From Oscillospiraceae bacterium (GTDB lineage: Bacteria > Bacillota > Clostridia > Oscillospirales > Ruminococcaceae), in NCBI GenBank assembly GCA_022787085.1, contig JALFVE010000049.1:1-64000 (forward strand): DNA of 64,000 bases, written 5' to 3'. Below the pieces are notes generated by a model, which worked only from the letters and a program-made list of their open reading frames with translations, did not search any database and was not told the origin of the DNA. The translations under genes and the position numbers were made by a program. This document shows positions 7,233-16,980 of this stretch, piece after piece (position 1 is the stretch's first letter; the number at the start of each line of letters is the position of its first letter).

Positions 7233-8343
7233 TATAGTAGGAAAACAGCTGGCATTTGATCATGCCGTTGTAAAGTTTTCTGCGCTTGTCAGCTCGCTTC
7301 CCGAAAAATTTCTCGAAATCCTCATGAGGAGCGATGACCGAGCAGGGGTGAGTCTTGTCCGCAAGAAAAACCTTGCCCATTTTTTCATACAGCTTTTCGG
7401 CTTCCTTTATCTCAAGAAGCCTTTCGCCATAGGGGGGATTGCAGACGGTGAGAGTATTGTCTCTGTTGACGTAATCCTTAACGTCTGCCCGTTCAATCTT
7501 TATCCTGTTGCGGACGCCTGCTTTTGCGCAGTTGTCCGTGGACAGAGCAACACATTCGGGATCAATATCATAGCCGTAGGCATAGAAGTCGCTGTCCCTG
7601 ATGATATTATCCATTGCCCGAGTGCGTTCCTCACGCCATATTTCCTGAGAAAGGCAGTCCCATTTCTCGGCGGCGAAGGTGCGTTTGAGCCCGGGAGCAA
7701 TGTTCAGAGCCTTGTAAGCCGCTTCAATCAGCAGTGTTCCACTGCCGCAGAATGGATCGCAGAAAACTGTGTCTCGTCTGACCTGCGCAAGATCAATAAT
7801 GCCTGCCGCAAGAGTTTCCTTGATGGGTGCGGCGTTGGAATTTCGGCGGTAGCCTCTCTTGTGAAGCCCCGCTCCCGAGGTGTCGAGATAAATGGACGCT
7901 TTATCCTTTAAAATATTGAACTGAAGCTGATGAACAGCTCCCGTTTCCTCGAAATAGCTCACATGATAAACGCTTTCAAGCCGCTTGACCGCAGCCTTTT
8001 TGATAATAGACTGGCAGGCAGGGATACTGGACAGCTGAGAGCTGATGCTGTGCCCCTTAACGGGGAAGGCGTCGTTTTTGCCGATGAACCGTTCAAGAGG
8101 AAGCACCCTGACGCCCTCGAACAGCTTGTCGAAGGTGTCCGCCTCAAACTCGCCTAAAAGTATCTGAACTCTTTCGGCGGTGGCAAGGCAGAGATTTGCC
8201 CTGGCTAACATATTTTCTCCGCCCTCAAAGGTCACACGTCCGTCGGAAACGGAGATATTCTCCCCGCCGATCTTTTTCACCTCGAAATTCAGAACGCTTT
8301 CCAGCCCGAAATGACAAGGGCAGCTAAGTTTGATATTATCCAT
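7228..8343 (-). CDS. THUMP-domain RNA methyltransferase (RlmL/YpsC family)
   Basis: Predicted SAM-dependent rRNA guanine-N2 methyltransferase. The 371 residues show an N-terminal THUMP region (about 1-160; CHFGLESVLNFEVKKIG). The Rossmann-type methyltransferase domain carries FCDPFCGSGTLLIEAAYKA (SAM-binding loop) and the catalytic TVCNPPYGERL motif (about residue 305). Length and order match Bacillus YpsC, the N-terminal half equivalent of E. coli RlmL. It starts 18 bp after the PBP1A gene, so the two are probably co-transcribed. The enzyme family is sure; the exact base modified is inferred from homologues. Confidence 0.9.
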   Translation of the reverse strand: MDNIKLSCPCHFGLESVLNFEVKKIGGENISVSDGRVTFEGGENMLARANLCLATAERVQILLGEFEADTFDKLFEGVRVLPLERFIGKNDAFPVKGHSISSQLSSIPACQSIIKKAAVKRLESVYHVSYFEETGAVHQLQFNILKDKASIYLDTSGAGLHKRGYRRNSNAAPIKETLAAGIIDLAQVRRDTVFCDPFCGSGTLLIEAAYKALNIAPGLKRTFAAEKWDCLSQEIWREERTRAMDNIIRDSDFYAYGYDIDPECVALSTDNCAKAGVRNRIKIERADVKDYVNRDNTLTVCNPPYGERLLEIKEAEKLYEKMGKVFLADKTHPCSVIAPHEDFEKFFGKRADKRRKLYNGMIKCQLFSYYK

Positions 8344-8361
8344 AAATTCATTCCTTAAAAA

Positions 8362-10659
8362 TCAGTTTCCGTTGCCCAGCAGCTCGTCTGTCAGCTCGTC
8401 AACGTTAATAGCGTCGGGGGAGATGGTGGTAATGGCTGCGGCAGTGACCTCAGGAACGGCGGGAGCCGAATTACTGCCGCATTTTGTGCAGACGGGAGGA
8501 ACATTGGTGGATTTATAATAACCAATTCCACCTGTAGGGCAGGAGCCGCTGGCGATAAGACCTGTGTTGGTGCAGTAGTAAAGCTCCTTCACAGTTTCGC
8601 ACTCGGGAAATTCCGTTTTAACGCCTTCATCTGCAATATCTCCGAAGATGTTTTTCCACAGCTGAGCCGAGCCGTAATATGTGCCCGATTTAACAGTTCT
8701 GTTATCATCATAGCCGTACCATACGCCTGCAACGTAATCGGGAGTGCAGCCAACAAAAAGGGTGTCACGCCAGTCCTGAGTGGTACCTGTTTTGCCCACA
8801 ACGGGAACATTGCTAAGCTTTGCGGCACGTCCCGTACCGTTGGGACCCTCGATAACCGTCTGCATAAGCTTGTTCATAACGTAAGCGGATTCTTCGCTGA
8901 TGGATTGAATAGGAGTATACTGATGCTGGAGAATTATCTCTCCAGAGGGGTCGAGAACGTGGGTGTAAGAAGTGGGAGCAAAATATTTTCCGCCGTTTCC
9001 GAAGGGCTGATAAGCAGCCACAAGCTCTCTGAGATAAACGCCCTCTGTAAGAGCGCCCACAGACATGGGTGAGAGGTTTGCGTCGTAAGCTGTCAGGGTG
9101 GATAGCTGATATTTGTTCATAACAAACTCAAATACATTTGCAGCGCCTGCTCCCTCAACAAGACGGGCGGAAGCGGTGTTCAGCGAACGCTGGAGAGCTT
9201 GGAAGGTAAAGTATGAACGTCCGCTCCAGACGTTGTCCGCACTTGTGGAGCTGTAGTTTGTGGGCCATTTTCTTGTCTGTCCGGGATTATTCTCATCGGG
9301 GATCTCAATAGGCAAGTCCTGAATAATGGTGGACCATGTAATAAGATTATTTTCAATTGAATAGGAATAGCCTGCAAGGGGCTTGAAGCAGGAACCAGCC
9401 TGTCTTTTTGCCATGGTTGCACGGTTGAAGATGTTGGAGCCTGCCTTATCGCCGATTCCGCCTGCCACAGCAAGAACATTTCCCGTATAATCAAGAACAA
9501 TGAACGCCGACTGAGGAGGATCACTCAGAACGCTGTCGGAGAATGTGGTGTAATCACGGTATTTTTCTTCAATTCTCTCCTGCATTTCGATATCAATGGG
9601 GGTATGGATAGTATATCCGCCATTGTAGAGCATATCGCTGGCTTCGTCAAATTCCACGCCATAAAGATCCATAAGGTCAAGAGTAACGTCTCTGATGACC
9701 ATATCAACATACCAGTTCTGAATCTCGTTGGAGGTCTTGTCGTTGTTCGGATCTCTGAAAACAAGCTCCTCATTTACAGCTTCCTCATACTGCTGCTCGG
9801 AAATCGCAGCATTGTTGTACATTGCCCTTAAAACAAGCTCCTGACGCTCCTTATTGGCTTCGGGATTAGCGAAGGGATTAAGGCTCTCGGGGCTTTTGGG
9901 GATAGCCGCAAGACAAGCACCTTCAGCAAGAGTAAGCTCGGAAACGTCCTTTCCGAAATATTTGAGAGATGCCGCCTGAATACCTGCGGCACTTCCGCCC
10001 ATACCTACGCAGTTCAGATATGCCTCAAGTATCTCGTCCTTTGAACGGTATTGCTCAAGGTCGTTTGCACGGAAGATCTCACGCATCTTTCTGTCCCAGC
10101 TGTCATCCTTGTCGCCCGAAACGTTTTTGATAAGCTGCTGGGTAATGGTGGAGCCGCCCTGACGGCTCTTGTAGATAAGTCCGCCTGTCAGCTCGTTTAA
10201 GAATGCGCCGAAGGTACGCTTCCAGTCAACGCCTGCGTGCTCGTAGAAGCGCTCGTCCTCGATGTAAACGAATGCGTCCCTGACGTGCCTCGGAACACGC
10301 TCAATGGAAACGGGGATTCGGTTTGCCGCACGGCTGATCTTAGTCAGCTCAACGTCATTGCCCTCCTTGTCCTTGCCGTAAATAAACGTAGTATATGCAA
10401 GATCAAGGCTGTCAAGGTCGATGTCAATGGGGGTGCTTTCACGAAACTGCATTACATACAGCGTGAGAGCCGCCGCAATAATGGAAACGCTTATCACCGC
10501 AATAAGTATCAGGGAAAGGAGAACTGTTCCGATGACCACAAAGGTTTTTCTGACAGGACCTGCCTTTTTCTTTTTGCGTTTTTTCTTTTTGTTATCCGTC
10601 GAAGCCATGTGAGCAGGGGGTGTTTCGGCGGTTTTCTTCTTTTTGTTCTCGCTGCTCAA
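8362..10659 (-). CDS. Class A penicillin-binding protein (PBP1A type)
   Basis: Bifunctional peptidoglycan glycosyltransferase/transpeptidase. There is a lysine-rich cytoplasmic tail (about 1-35), one membrane segment (about 38-65) and a GT51 domain with EDERFYEHAGVDW and GGSTITQQLIKN. The transpeptidase domain has Ser-x-x-Lys in AGSCFKPL, SLN in RSLNTAS and the VVGKTGTT motif. The tail has paired cysteines (PPVCTKCGSN). The start is TTG at 10659, supported by AAAGGAGG eight bases upstream; no good ATG competes. 765 residues is normal. Followed by the RNA methyltransferase gene. Cytoplasmic Lys/Lys-rich runs are unusually long but typical of Clostridia. Confidence 0.95.
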   Translation of the reverse strand: MSSENKKKKTAETPPAHMASTDNKKKKRKKKKAGPVRKTFVVIGTVLLSLILIAVISVSIIAAALTLYVMQFRESTPIDIDLDSLDLAYTTFIYGKDKEGNDVELTKISRAANRIPVSIERVPRHVRDAFVYIEDERFYEHAGVDWKRTFGAFLNELTGGLIYKSRQGGSTITQQLIKNVSGDKDDSWDRKMREIFRANDLEQYRSKDEILEAYLNCVGMGGSAAGIQAASLKYFGKDVSELTLAEGACLAAIPKSPESLNPFANPEANKERQELVLRAMYNNAAISEQQYEEAVNEELVFRDPNNDKTSNEIQNWYVDMVIRDVTLDLMDLYGVEFDEASDMLYNGGYTIHTPIDIEMQERIEEKYRDYTTFSDSVLSDPPQSAFIVLDYTGNVLAVAGGIGDKAGSNIFNRATMAKRQAGSCFKPLAGYSYSIENNLITWSTIIQDLPIEIPDENNPGQTRKWPTNYSSTSADNVWSGRSYFTFQALQRSLNTASARLVEGAGAANVFEFVMNKYQLSTLTAYDANLSPMSVGALTEGVYLRELVAAYQPFGNGGKYFAPTSYTHVLDPSGEIILQHQYTPIQSISEESAYVMNKLMQTVIEGPNGTGRAAKLSNVPVVGKTGTTQDWRDTLFVGCTPDYVAGVWYGYDDNRTVKSGTYYGSAQLWKNIFGDIADEGVKTEFPECETVKELYYCTNTGLIASGSCPTGGIGYYKSTNVPPVCTKCGSNSAPAVPEVTAAAITTISPDAINVDELTDELLGNGN

Positions 10660-10739
10660 AAGATCTGCCTCCTTTTTGGGTACGTTAAGAGCAGCGCAGG
10701 GCTGCCCGCAATAATTTATTTCTAAGCGTACATAAATAC

Positions 10740-10768
10740 ATTATAGCATAGTATCATCCTTATTTAAA
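10740..10768 (-). promoter_or_regulatory. Candidate promoter for the PBP1A gene
   Basis: On the minus strand TATAAT (10740-10745) lies 17 bases from a weak -35, TTTAAA (10763-10768). It would give a leader of about 75 nt ahead of the TTG start. Confidence 0.5.
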
Positions 10769-10830
10769 GAGCTTTACGGCATTTTTCATTATTTGTTAAT
10801 AATTTTTATGGCAATATCCTCACATGGCGG

Positions 10831-10859
10831 TTGACTTGCAGGGGAAAATAGGATATAAT
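10831..10859 (+). promoter_or_regulatory. Sigma-A promoter for the 10.9-kb orphan gene
   Basis: TTGACT (10831-10836), a 17-base spacer and TATAAT (10854-10859), 32 bases before the ATG at 10892. Divergent from the PBP1A promoter. Confidence 0.85.
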
Positions 10860-10891
10860 GTAATAAATATATAATTCGGACAGGTGATGGA

Positions 10892-12205
10892 ATGGGAAAT
10901 TTCTATGAAAATGAGGCGGAATGTGAAAAGTGCATAGCTCTTTTCCGAAGCTCGGCAGGGAAAAAGAAGGATATGTATCTTGAGGAGCTGTGCAGATTCA
11001 AAACAAAATCGGCGGACGCCTTCTGGCATGACAGGATAACAGATGAGCGCTTCCTGCCGTATATAATGATGTGCCGCAGCGATGAATTTTCCGATTACTG
11101 CGCCAAAAGGCTGGATGATTTCCTTGAACGTGTGCTTGACGGAATGGATTTCGGGGACGCAGTAAACGAGGCATATTTTCTGCTGCACGTCTGCCTTTTC
11201 AAGGAATCCGACAGAATGACCGACGTTTACGCAAAGGCAGCTAAGAATTATAAGCAGCTTATGAAAAAAGGGCTTGCATGGAGCGGAAATATCATTTCAC
11301 CCGCAGGTCAGCCGCCCTTTCTGTATGCAAGATACGGTGAGGAGCAGCAGAACGGCTCGGAAAATACATTTTTTACAGCTCTCACAGACATTATTATTCT
11401 TACAATGGCGAATGCTGTGGAGACAGACGGGGAGTTCGAGACCTTTACGGATAAGGTCAAGGAGCTTTATGAGCTGTATCCCGATGTGTTTGCGGAGGCA
11501 GGGTTCTTTGCGTATTTTATAAAGGACACCTCAGCGGCATATGAGAAATTTTCATATCTCCTTGAGGATCCCGTTACATACCCCCGGATATTCTGGGTGC
11601 TTGACGGCTTTTCCTATGAAGACGGGCATTATATCCAGGGCTCGCCCACATATTTCGCAGGTCCCGAAAATGAAAGACGGCATTTCTCACTTGAGATCAA
11701 AAATGTGGATATAAGATGGTATAAATTCTTTTCCGAAAAGGCACTCGAAGATGTGAAGGGCTTTTCTTCGGATGATCCGTTTTTTTACAGCATTTATCTT
11801 AACAGCTTCTCGGTGAGAATGTATGAGATGATAAATCCCGATAACGAGGAAGCCATGGAGGAGAGCAGGAAATATTTCCGTGAAAGCGCAGTTCTCGGCG
11901 GAAATCCTGCGGATTTTGCAGGATTGCTCAGATGCGGCTGCATTTCCGGGAGAGATGAGCTTATAAACCTATGCACAGATATTGCAAAGCGGATATCACT
12001 CGGCAGACAGCGCTACTGCTATCATATCTTGTTTGGCTTTTTGAAGGATATCTCCCGTGAGGACAGGCTTGCAGCGGCAAGCGCTGCTGCGGAATATCTT
12101 TCGGATAATGAAAATTCCCCCAGACTTCAAAGCCATAAGCAGCTGTTTTTCGAGCAGCTTGATTCATTCATACATGAAGAGCAGTGCTATTTTGATGGTG
12201 ACTGA
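10892..12205 (+). CDS. Uncharacterised helical protein (437 aa)
   Basis: I do not recognise a family. The protein is soluble-looking (no signal peptide, no membrane segment) and rich in charged and aromatic residues. It is probably mostly helical, with several segments like LEELCRFKTKSADAFW and FADFGLLRCGC-type Cys pairs late in the chain. Blocks of about 35-40 residues ending in aromatic positions suggest a TPR-like or SEL1-like repeat solenoid, but no clear consensus is visible. It has its own strong promoter and an ATG with a GGTGATGG-type site, and reads toward the converging TVP38 gene only 12 bp away. Probably a real, expressed gene of unknown role. Confidence 0.7.
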   Translation: MGNFYENEAECEKCIALFRSSAGKKKDMYLEELCRFKTKSADAFWHDRITDERFLPYIMMCRSDEFSDYCAKRLDDFLERVLDGMDFGDAVNEAYFLLHVCLFKESDRMTDVYAKAAKNYKQLMKKGLAWSGNIISPAGQPPFLYARYGEEQQNGSENTFFTALTDIIILTMANAVETDGEFETFTDKVKELYELYPDVFAEAGFFAYFIKDTSAAYEKFSYLLEDPVTYPRIFWVLDGFSYEDGHYIQGSPTYFAGPENERRHFSLEIKNVDIRWYKFFSEKALEDVKGFSSDDPFFYSIYLNSFSVRMYEMINPDNEEAMEESRKYFRESAVLGGNPADFAGLLRCGCISGRDELINLCTDIAKRISLGRQRYCYHILFGFLKDISREDRLAAASAAAEYLSDNENSPRLQSHKQLFFEQLDSFIHEEQCYFDGD

Positions 12206-12217
12206 TATGTTCGCCGC

Positions 12218-12877
12218 TTACGCCTTTTTCCGTGAGCGGTGAATTTTGTATATCACTGCGGAAATAATAGCAATGATCATTTCCACCAGAGCGCAGATAA
12301 TAAATTCGGGAGACAGCGGCTCGGTAATTGCAGAGCCCATGATGGTCGTGAGGATAAATCCGGGAGCGGTGCCGAGAAAGGTGCCAAGAAGGTATTTTTT
12401 GTAATCAAAGCGGAGACTGCCCATGGCGAGGCTGACGATGTCATAAGGCAGGCAGCTGATGATTCTCAGGAAAAAGGCTCCCGCAAAATGTCTGCCGCTG
12501 CTGTATTCCTTGATAATTCCGATCTTTTTGTGCTTTTCGGCAAGCCTGTCCACAGCCTCGCTTTCGGCATATCTTCCGATAAGATAGGGGATCGTCGCCA
12601 TGATAACTATTCCCGCAAGATTCAGCGGTATAGCAATATAAATTGGAAATATTGCTCCCGCCGCAGCCGCAATGAGAAACATAGGAAAGAAGAAGGACAG
12701 GGATTTAAGAGCATACATCAGAAGTATCACCGCAGCAGCGGCAGCAGGCTCCTCGGGGGTGTAATTCAGTATCTGCTCGAGGGTCATGCTGCGGAATGTG
12801 GTGAAATATAGTATTGCCATTACCCCTATCATCAAAAGGGGAGAGAGCTGGATAATCCTTTTCAGTAAGATTTTCAT
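12218..12877 (-). CDS. TVP38/TMEM64-family membrane protein
   Basis: 219 residues with about five or six hydrophobic segments. The VTT/SNARE-associated core is visible: FPMFLIAAAAGAIFPIYIAI, followed by FFLRIISCLPYDIVSLAMGS, the conserved R-x-x-P-x-x-x-(D/N) re-entrant region, and GTFLGTAPG later. Relatives (YtxB/YdjX types, DedA superfamily) are linked to lipid or undecaprenyl-phosphate translocation, but the substrate of this member is not known. Converges with the orphan gene at 12205. A Lys/Arg-rich C terminus (KIHRSRKKA) suggests a cytoplasmic end. Confidence 0.85.
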   Translation of the reverse strand: MKILLKRIIQLSPLLMIGVMAILYFTTFRSMTLEQILNYTPEEPAAAAAVILLMYALKSLSFFFPMFLIAAAAGAIFPIYIAIPLNLAGIVIMATIPYLIGRYAESEAVDRLAEKHKKIGIIKEYSSGRHFAGAFFLRIISCLPYDIVSLAMGSLRFDYKKYLLGTFLGTAPGFILTTIMGSAITEPLSPEFIICALVEMIIAIISAVIYKIHRSRKKA

Positions 12878-13020
12878 ATTTTAGATCATTCTTTCGTATT
12901 GTAAAAAATTGTAATTTAAAATAACATATTTCATCATAGCTATTATAACATCCCTCGCAAATTTTTCAATGGCTGTAAAGTGATTTATTTGTGTTCAAAT
13001 GATGAAAGTCAAAAAATTCC

Positions 13021-13049
13021 TTGTATTTTGAAAATAAATGTGCTATAAT
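13021..13049 (+). promoter_or_regulatory. Promoter for the RING-like membrane protein
   Basis: TTGTAT (13021-13026), 17 bases, TATAAT (13044-13049). The start codon follows about 40 bases later. Confidence 0.75.
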
Positions 13050-13088
13050 GAAATCAGTCCCCAATGGGACGTGTAAGGAGGCATTGAC

Positions 13089-14105
13089 TTGTTTGATTAT
13101 ACAGGCTGCGAATGTAGATCCTGCGGCAAAAAATTTACTTCCGAGGATGATATTGTTGTCTGCCCCGAATGTGGAACACCTTATCACAGGGAATGTTGGA
13201 AAAAGGAAGGCAAATGCATTAACACAGAGCTTCATGAGAGTAAAAAAAGCTGGCAGGAGATAAACAGGGAGGATAATTCCGCCGCAAAATGCAAAAAGTG
13301 CGGAAACACTCTGAAGGATGAGCAGTTTTTCTGCGACAAATGCGGCACCCCGACGGACTTTTTCTTTTCTCAGAACCAAAGCCGTTCCGAGCAGTCGGGC
13401 GATCCTGCCATGGACGCTGCTGAGCAAAAAATGGAGAATATCTATCCTTATATGATAAATTTCTCCGATCCCCTCTGCGGCTTCAATCCCGAGGAAAAAT
13501 TTGGCGATTCTGTTACGGTAAAGGACATGGGGGATTTTGTGGGTTCAAATACTCATTATTATCTGCCGAAATTCAGGAATATGAAGAATCTGAATCTGAA
13601 GCTCAGCCTGAATTTTCCTGCAATGTTTTTCCCCGATCTTTATTTTGCATATAGGAAAATGCCCGTGGCTGCGGCGCTGGCGCTTATTTTTAAGACCATC
13701 GTGGGTTTCCCCGCAATGGCAGAATCAATGCGCACCATTTTTATGGATGATGCGTACAGGACTTTGTATTCGCAGCTTTTTCCGTACATTGCCGAGAGTA
13801 TCGAGAATCTTGTCGCAACCAATATAATGAGCGGAGCCTTTCTCACCGTTTCGGGGATAACAAATATACTTCATTTTGTGGGAGTGTTCTTCTTTGCAGG
13901 ATTTTCAAATTATTTCTATTACCGCCACGCTCTCGGAAAGGCTTCGGAGATAAAGAAGCGTGCAGCGGAGACCGGACGGAATGTTTCCTTTGAATTAAAG
14001 CAGTCGGGAGGGACCTCCTTTGCTCTGCTTATTTTGTTCGTTGTGCTCATGTTTGTAATGGAAATTATTTCAATGGGAGCGGTATTATGGCTCGTTAAGC
14101 CGTAA
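13089..14105 (+). CDS. RING-like zinc-finger membrane protein (DUF2628-type C-terminus)
   Basis: Starts with TTG at 13089, supported by AAGGAGG eight bases upstream. Residues 6-45 form a prokaryotic RING-like finger, with Cys at CRSCGKKF and CPECGTPYHRECW, and a later Cys in KEGKCI. A second zinc ribbon follows (CKKCGNTL ... FCDKCGTP, about 70-95). After a hydrophilic linker come at least three membrane segments (about 190-215, 255-285 and 310-335) in a layout like DUF2628 proteins. It may be a membrane-tethered protein-protein adaptor; ubiquitin-ligase activity should not be assumed. 338 residues. It precedes the cellulase gene by 42 bp and may share its transcript. Confidence 0.8.
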   Translation: MFDYTGCECRSCGKKFTSEDDIVVCPECGTPYHRECWKKEGKCINTELHESKKSWQEINREDNSAAKCKKCGNTLKDEQFFCDKCGTPTDFFFSQNQSRSEQSGDPAMDAAEQKMENIYPYMINFSDPLCGFNPEEKFGDSVTVKDMGDFVGSNTHYYLPKFRNMKNLNLKLSLNFPAMFFPDLYFAYRKMPVAAALALIFKTIVGFPAMAESMRTIFMDDAYRTLYSQLFPYIAESIENLVATNIMSGAFLTVSGITNILHFVGVFFFAGFSNYFYYRHALGKASEIKKRAAETGRNVSFELKQSGGTSFALLILFVVLMFVMEIISMGAVLWLVKP

Positions 14106-14147
14106 ATTGCGAATTTATTTATCTACCGAAAACAGGGGGACGGGGCT

Positions 14148-16220
14148 ATGAAAAACAGTATATTCAAGCGAATATTGGCGGCAGCAATTGCATTGACAGT
14201 CAGCCTTTCGGCATCGGGCTGCGGCGGAAAAAGCGAGCAGGCCCCCGAAATGACGGAGACCTCTCCGATAATTGCATCGGAGGAAGCTGCCTCTGAAGAG
14301 GAAAGCGCCGAGGAAACCGAAGCTGAGGATTTCTTCGGAGAGGATTACGATCCCTTTGCTGCGGATTACGACCCATACGGCGGCGGAGGAGCTTCAACAG
14401 TAACAGCTCAGTCTGTGGGAACCGCTGCGCCTTCGGAGGATGAAATTGACGAGGGCAAAACCGAAACCTCCGAAAAAATCACATCGGCTTCTTCCGAAAC
14501 AACAGCAGCGAAAACGGAATCTCAGCAGACACAGAAGCCCGCTTCCGCCGTCACCGAGGCAAAGCCCGTTCCGAAGCAGACGGAAAAAACGGATAATTCC
14601 GCTGCCAATGAGGATGTTAAGCTTCTCATATCCGTTCCCAACGGCTGGAATGACGGAACAGCCGATTATTCCCAGCTTGACGGAACTGTAAAGAACAATT
14701 CCTCCGCAAGCGTTGACGGCTGGACTGCTACCATTTATGTGGGAAAAAACGCATCTGTGGAGCAGTCGTGGAACTGCGGCATTGAGCTGAGCGGCGGCAA
14801 AATGATCATTACTCCTGTGGAGCATAATAAGACTATTGCCTCGGGCGGAGAGGGAACATTCGGAATGATACTTAAAAATCCCGGAGATATCGACACGAAA
14901 AAATCCGAGATAACCTGTTCAATGGGAGCATTTTCGGCATCTTCATCGGGAAATGGCGGCAATAATTCGGGCGGAACACCTCCGTCCGCACCCGTGCAGG
15001 CAAAGGACGTTCCCGCACCGACCACCGATGACTGGCTTTCCGTAAATGGAAACAAGATCGTTGACTCAGACGGCAGAGAGGTCTGGCTTACTGGAGTGAA
15101 CTGGTTCGGTTATAATACGGGTACAAACACCTTTGACGGTTTGTGGGCGTGCGATCTCAACAGCTCTTTAAAAGCAATTGCCGATCATGGCTTCAATTTG
15201 CTGAGAGTGCCAATTTCCGCAGAGCTTATAAACAGCTGGGCTGCGGGAAATTATCCCACCGCAAACTTCAATCAGGCGACAAATTCCTACCTTGTGGGAA
15301 TGAACAGCCTTGAGATATTCGATTATGTCATAGGTCAGTGCAGAGCAAACGGAATTAAGATAATGATTGATATCCACAGCGCAAAGACCGACGCAATGGG
15401 TCATATGAAAAATATGTGGTATGAGGGCAATGTGACCGAGAAGGATTATCTTGCGGCGCTTTCATGGATGGCAGAGCGTTACAAAAACGACGATACCATT
15501 ATCGCATTTGACCTGAAAAACGAGCCTCACGGCAAGGCAAATGAGAACCCAAGAGCAAAATGGGACGGCCGCAAGGACAGCGACAATTGGAAATATGTTG
15601 CCGAAAAGGCAGCAAAGGCTGTTCTCGGCAAAAATCCCAACGTTCTCGTTATGGTCGAGGGAATCGAGATATATCCAACCGATATAAAGAAAAACGGGGA
15701 TTTTAGCTCAACAAATCCCGGGGATTACTATTCCACATGGTGGGGCGGAAATCTCAGGGGAGTTAAAAATGACCCCGTCGATCTTGGAAAATATCAGAAC
15801 AAGCTTGTTTATTCTCCTCATGATTACGGTCCTGCGGTATATCAGCAGGAGTGGTTCAAGGGCGATTATACATATGATTCCCTCTATCGTGACGCATGGT
15901 ATGATAACTGGTTCTATATCCAGGACGAGAAAATCGCACCGCTGCTTATCGGTGAATGGGGCGGCTTTATGACCCAGCCCAATCTCAAATGGATGACTTA
16001 TCTCAGGCAGCTTATCAAGGAAAAGCGTATCAATCACACCTTCTGGTGCTTCAATGCCAATTCGGGAGATACGGGCGGACTTGTAAAGGACGATTTCACC
16101 ACATGGGACAAGGAAAAATATGAATTTGTCAAGGAAGTTCTCTGGCAGGAGGACGGCAAATTCGTGGGACTTGACCATGAAATTCCCTTAGGCTCAAACG
16201 GCAAGGCTTTGGGAAAATAA
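14148..16220 (+). CDS. Lipoprotein GH5 endoglucanase with cellulose-binding-like module
   Basis: Secreted glycoside hydrolase acting on cellulose or a related beta-glucan. A lipoprotein signal peptide ends at Cys25 (SLSASGC). Next come an acidic Glu/Asp/Ser linker (about 26-90) and a Ser/Thr/Lys-rich linker. A CBM2-like beta-sandwich (about 160-265; conserved Trp in NGWNDG, DGWTATI, QSWNCG) precedes the GH5 barrel (about 295-680). The catalytic acid/base is Glu459 in DLKNEPHG and the nucleophile Glu603 in [14 protein letters not shown] and SPHDYGP are also visible. At 690 residues it is complete. No dockerin is seen, so it appears membrane-anchored rather than cellulosomal. Substrate within GH5 is inferred. 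Confidence 0.92.
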   Translation: MKNSIFKRILAAAIALTVSLSASGCGGKSEQAPEMTETSPIIASEEAASEEESAEETEAEDFFGEDYDPFAADYDPYGGGGASTVTAQSVGTAAPSEDEIDEGKTETSEKITSASSETTAAKTESQQTQKPASAVTEAKPVPKQTEKTDNSAANEDVKLLISVPNGWNDGTADYSQLDGTVKNNSSASVDGWTATIYVGKNASVEQSWNCGIELSGGKMIITPVEHNKTIASGGEGTFGMILKNPGDIDTKKSEITCSMGAFSASSSGNGGNNSGGTPPSAPVQAKDVPAPTTDDWLSVNGNKIVDSDGREVWLTGVNWFGYNTGTNTFDGLWACDLNSSLKAIADHGFNLLRVPISAELINSWAAGNYPTANFNQATNSYLVGMNSLEIFDYVIGQCRANGIKIMIDIHSAKTDAMGHMKNMWYEGNVTEKDYLAALSWMAERYKNDDTIIAFDLKNEPHGKANENPRAKWDGRKDSDNWKYVAEKAAKAVLGKNPNVLVMVEGIEIYPTDIKKNGDFSSTNPGDYYSTWWGGNLRGVKNDPVDLGKYQNKLVYSPHDYGPAVYQQEWFKGDYTYDSLYRDAWYDNWFYIQDEKIAPLLIGEWGGFMTQPNLKWMTYLRQLIKEKRINHTFWCFNANSGDTGGLVKDDFTTWDKEKYEFVKEVLWQEDGKFVGLDHEIPLGSNGKALGK

Positions 16221-16236
16221 CTTCGGGAGCATAAAA

Positions 16237-16977
16237 ATGAGTGGATTTGATACATTTGAAAGGCTGGGGGATGGCTGTGAGATATGCGTGACCCGTGAGC
16301 ATACCTTCGGAACTGACGCCTTTCTCCTTGCGGATTTTGCAAGAGCAAGACATAAGGACGTCGTCTGCGACCTGGGAACGGGCTGCGGGATAATCGCTGT
16401 TCTTGAGAAGCTCAGATACGAGCCGAAAAGGGTTTACGGAATTGATATTCAGGAGCAGGCGATCGAGCAGTTTAATATTACAGTTGAGCGTTCCTCACTT
16501 GAGAAAGTTTTTCCGCTGCATATGGATCTGAAAAATCTTACGAATGAAGCGCCTCTTGACAGCTGCGATCTTGTGACCTGCAATCCGCCGTATAAGGCAT
16601 ACAAGGCGGGGCTTGAAAGCGAGCTTGACGCTCATAAAATTGCAAGGCATGAGATACTTTGCGATATAAACGATGTATGCACTGCGGCAAAGAGACTTTT
16701 GAAATTCGGCGGCAGGCTTTGTATCTGCAACCGTCCCGAGCGGCTTGCAGACGTGATATCGGCAATGCGTGCAAACGGGATAGAGCCGAAAAATCTCAGA
16801 TTTGTATCAAAGTCTCCCGATACTGCTCCATGGCTTTTCCTCATCGAAGGAAGAAAGGGCGGAGGCGCATTTATGAAGGTCATGCCCCAGCTTTATATCA
16901 GCGGCAGTGGGGGAGTTAGCCCCGAGCTTGCCGGGATCTACGGTCATTACGGGGAAAATTCGGATAAAGGAGAATGA
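16237..16977 (+). CDS. trmN6: tRNA1(Val) adenine(37)-N6-methyltransferase family (TrmN6/YabB)
   Basis: SAM-dependent N6-adenine methyltransferase. 246 residues with the opening DGCEICVTREHTFGTDAFLLA typical of this family, the SAM loop DLGTGCGIIAVL (about residue 46), and the catalytic TCNPPYKAYKAG motif (about 110). It is followed after only 3 bp by rsmI, the usual Firmicutes pairing of these two RNA-modification genes (yabB next to yraL/rsmI). The N6-methyladenine chemistry is firm from NPPY; the tRNA target is inferred from homologues. Confidence 0.9.
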   Translation: MSGFDTFERLGDGCEICVTREHTFGTDAFLLADFARARHKDVVCDLGTGCGIIAVLEKLRYEPKRVYGIDIQEQAIEQFNITVERSSLEKVFPLHMDLKNLTNEAPLDSCDLVTCNPPYKAYKAGLESELDAHKIARHEILCDINDVCTAAKRLLKFGGRLCICNRPERLADVISAMRANGIEPKNLRFVSKSPDTAPWLFLIEGRKGGGAFMKVMPQLYISGSGGVSPELAGIYGHYGENSDKGE

Positions 16978-16980
16978 GCT

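Noticed and set aside
12214..12239. Terminator between the orphan gene and the TVP38 gene
   Set aside because: A 9-bp stem exists, but there is no T run on either strand and it overlaps coding sequence.
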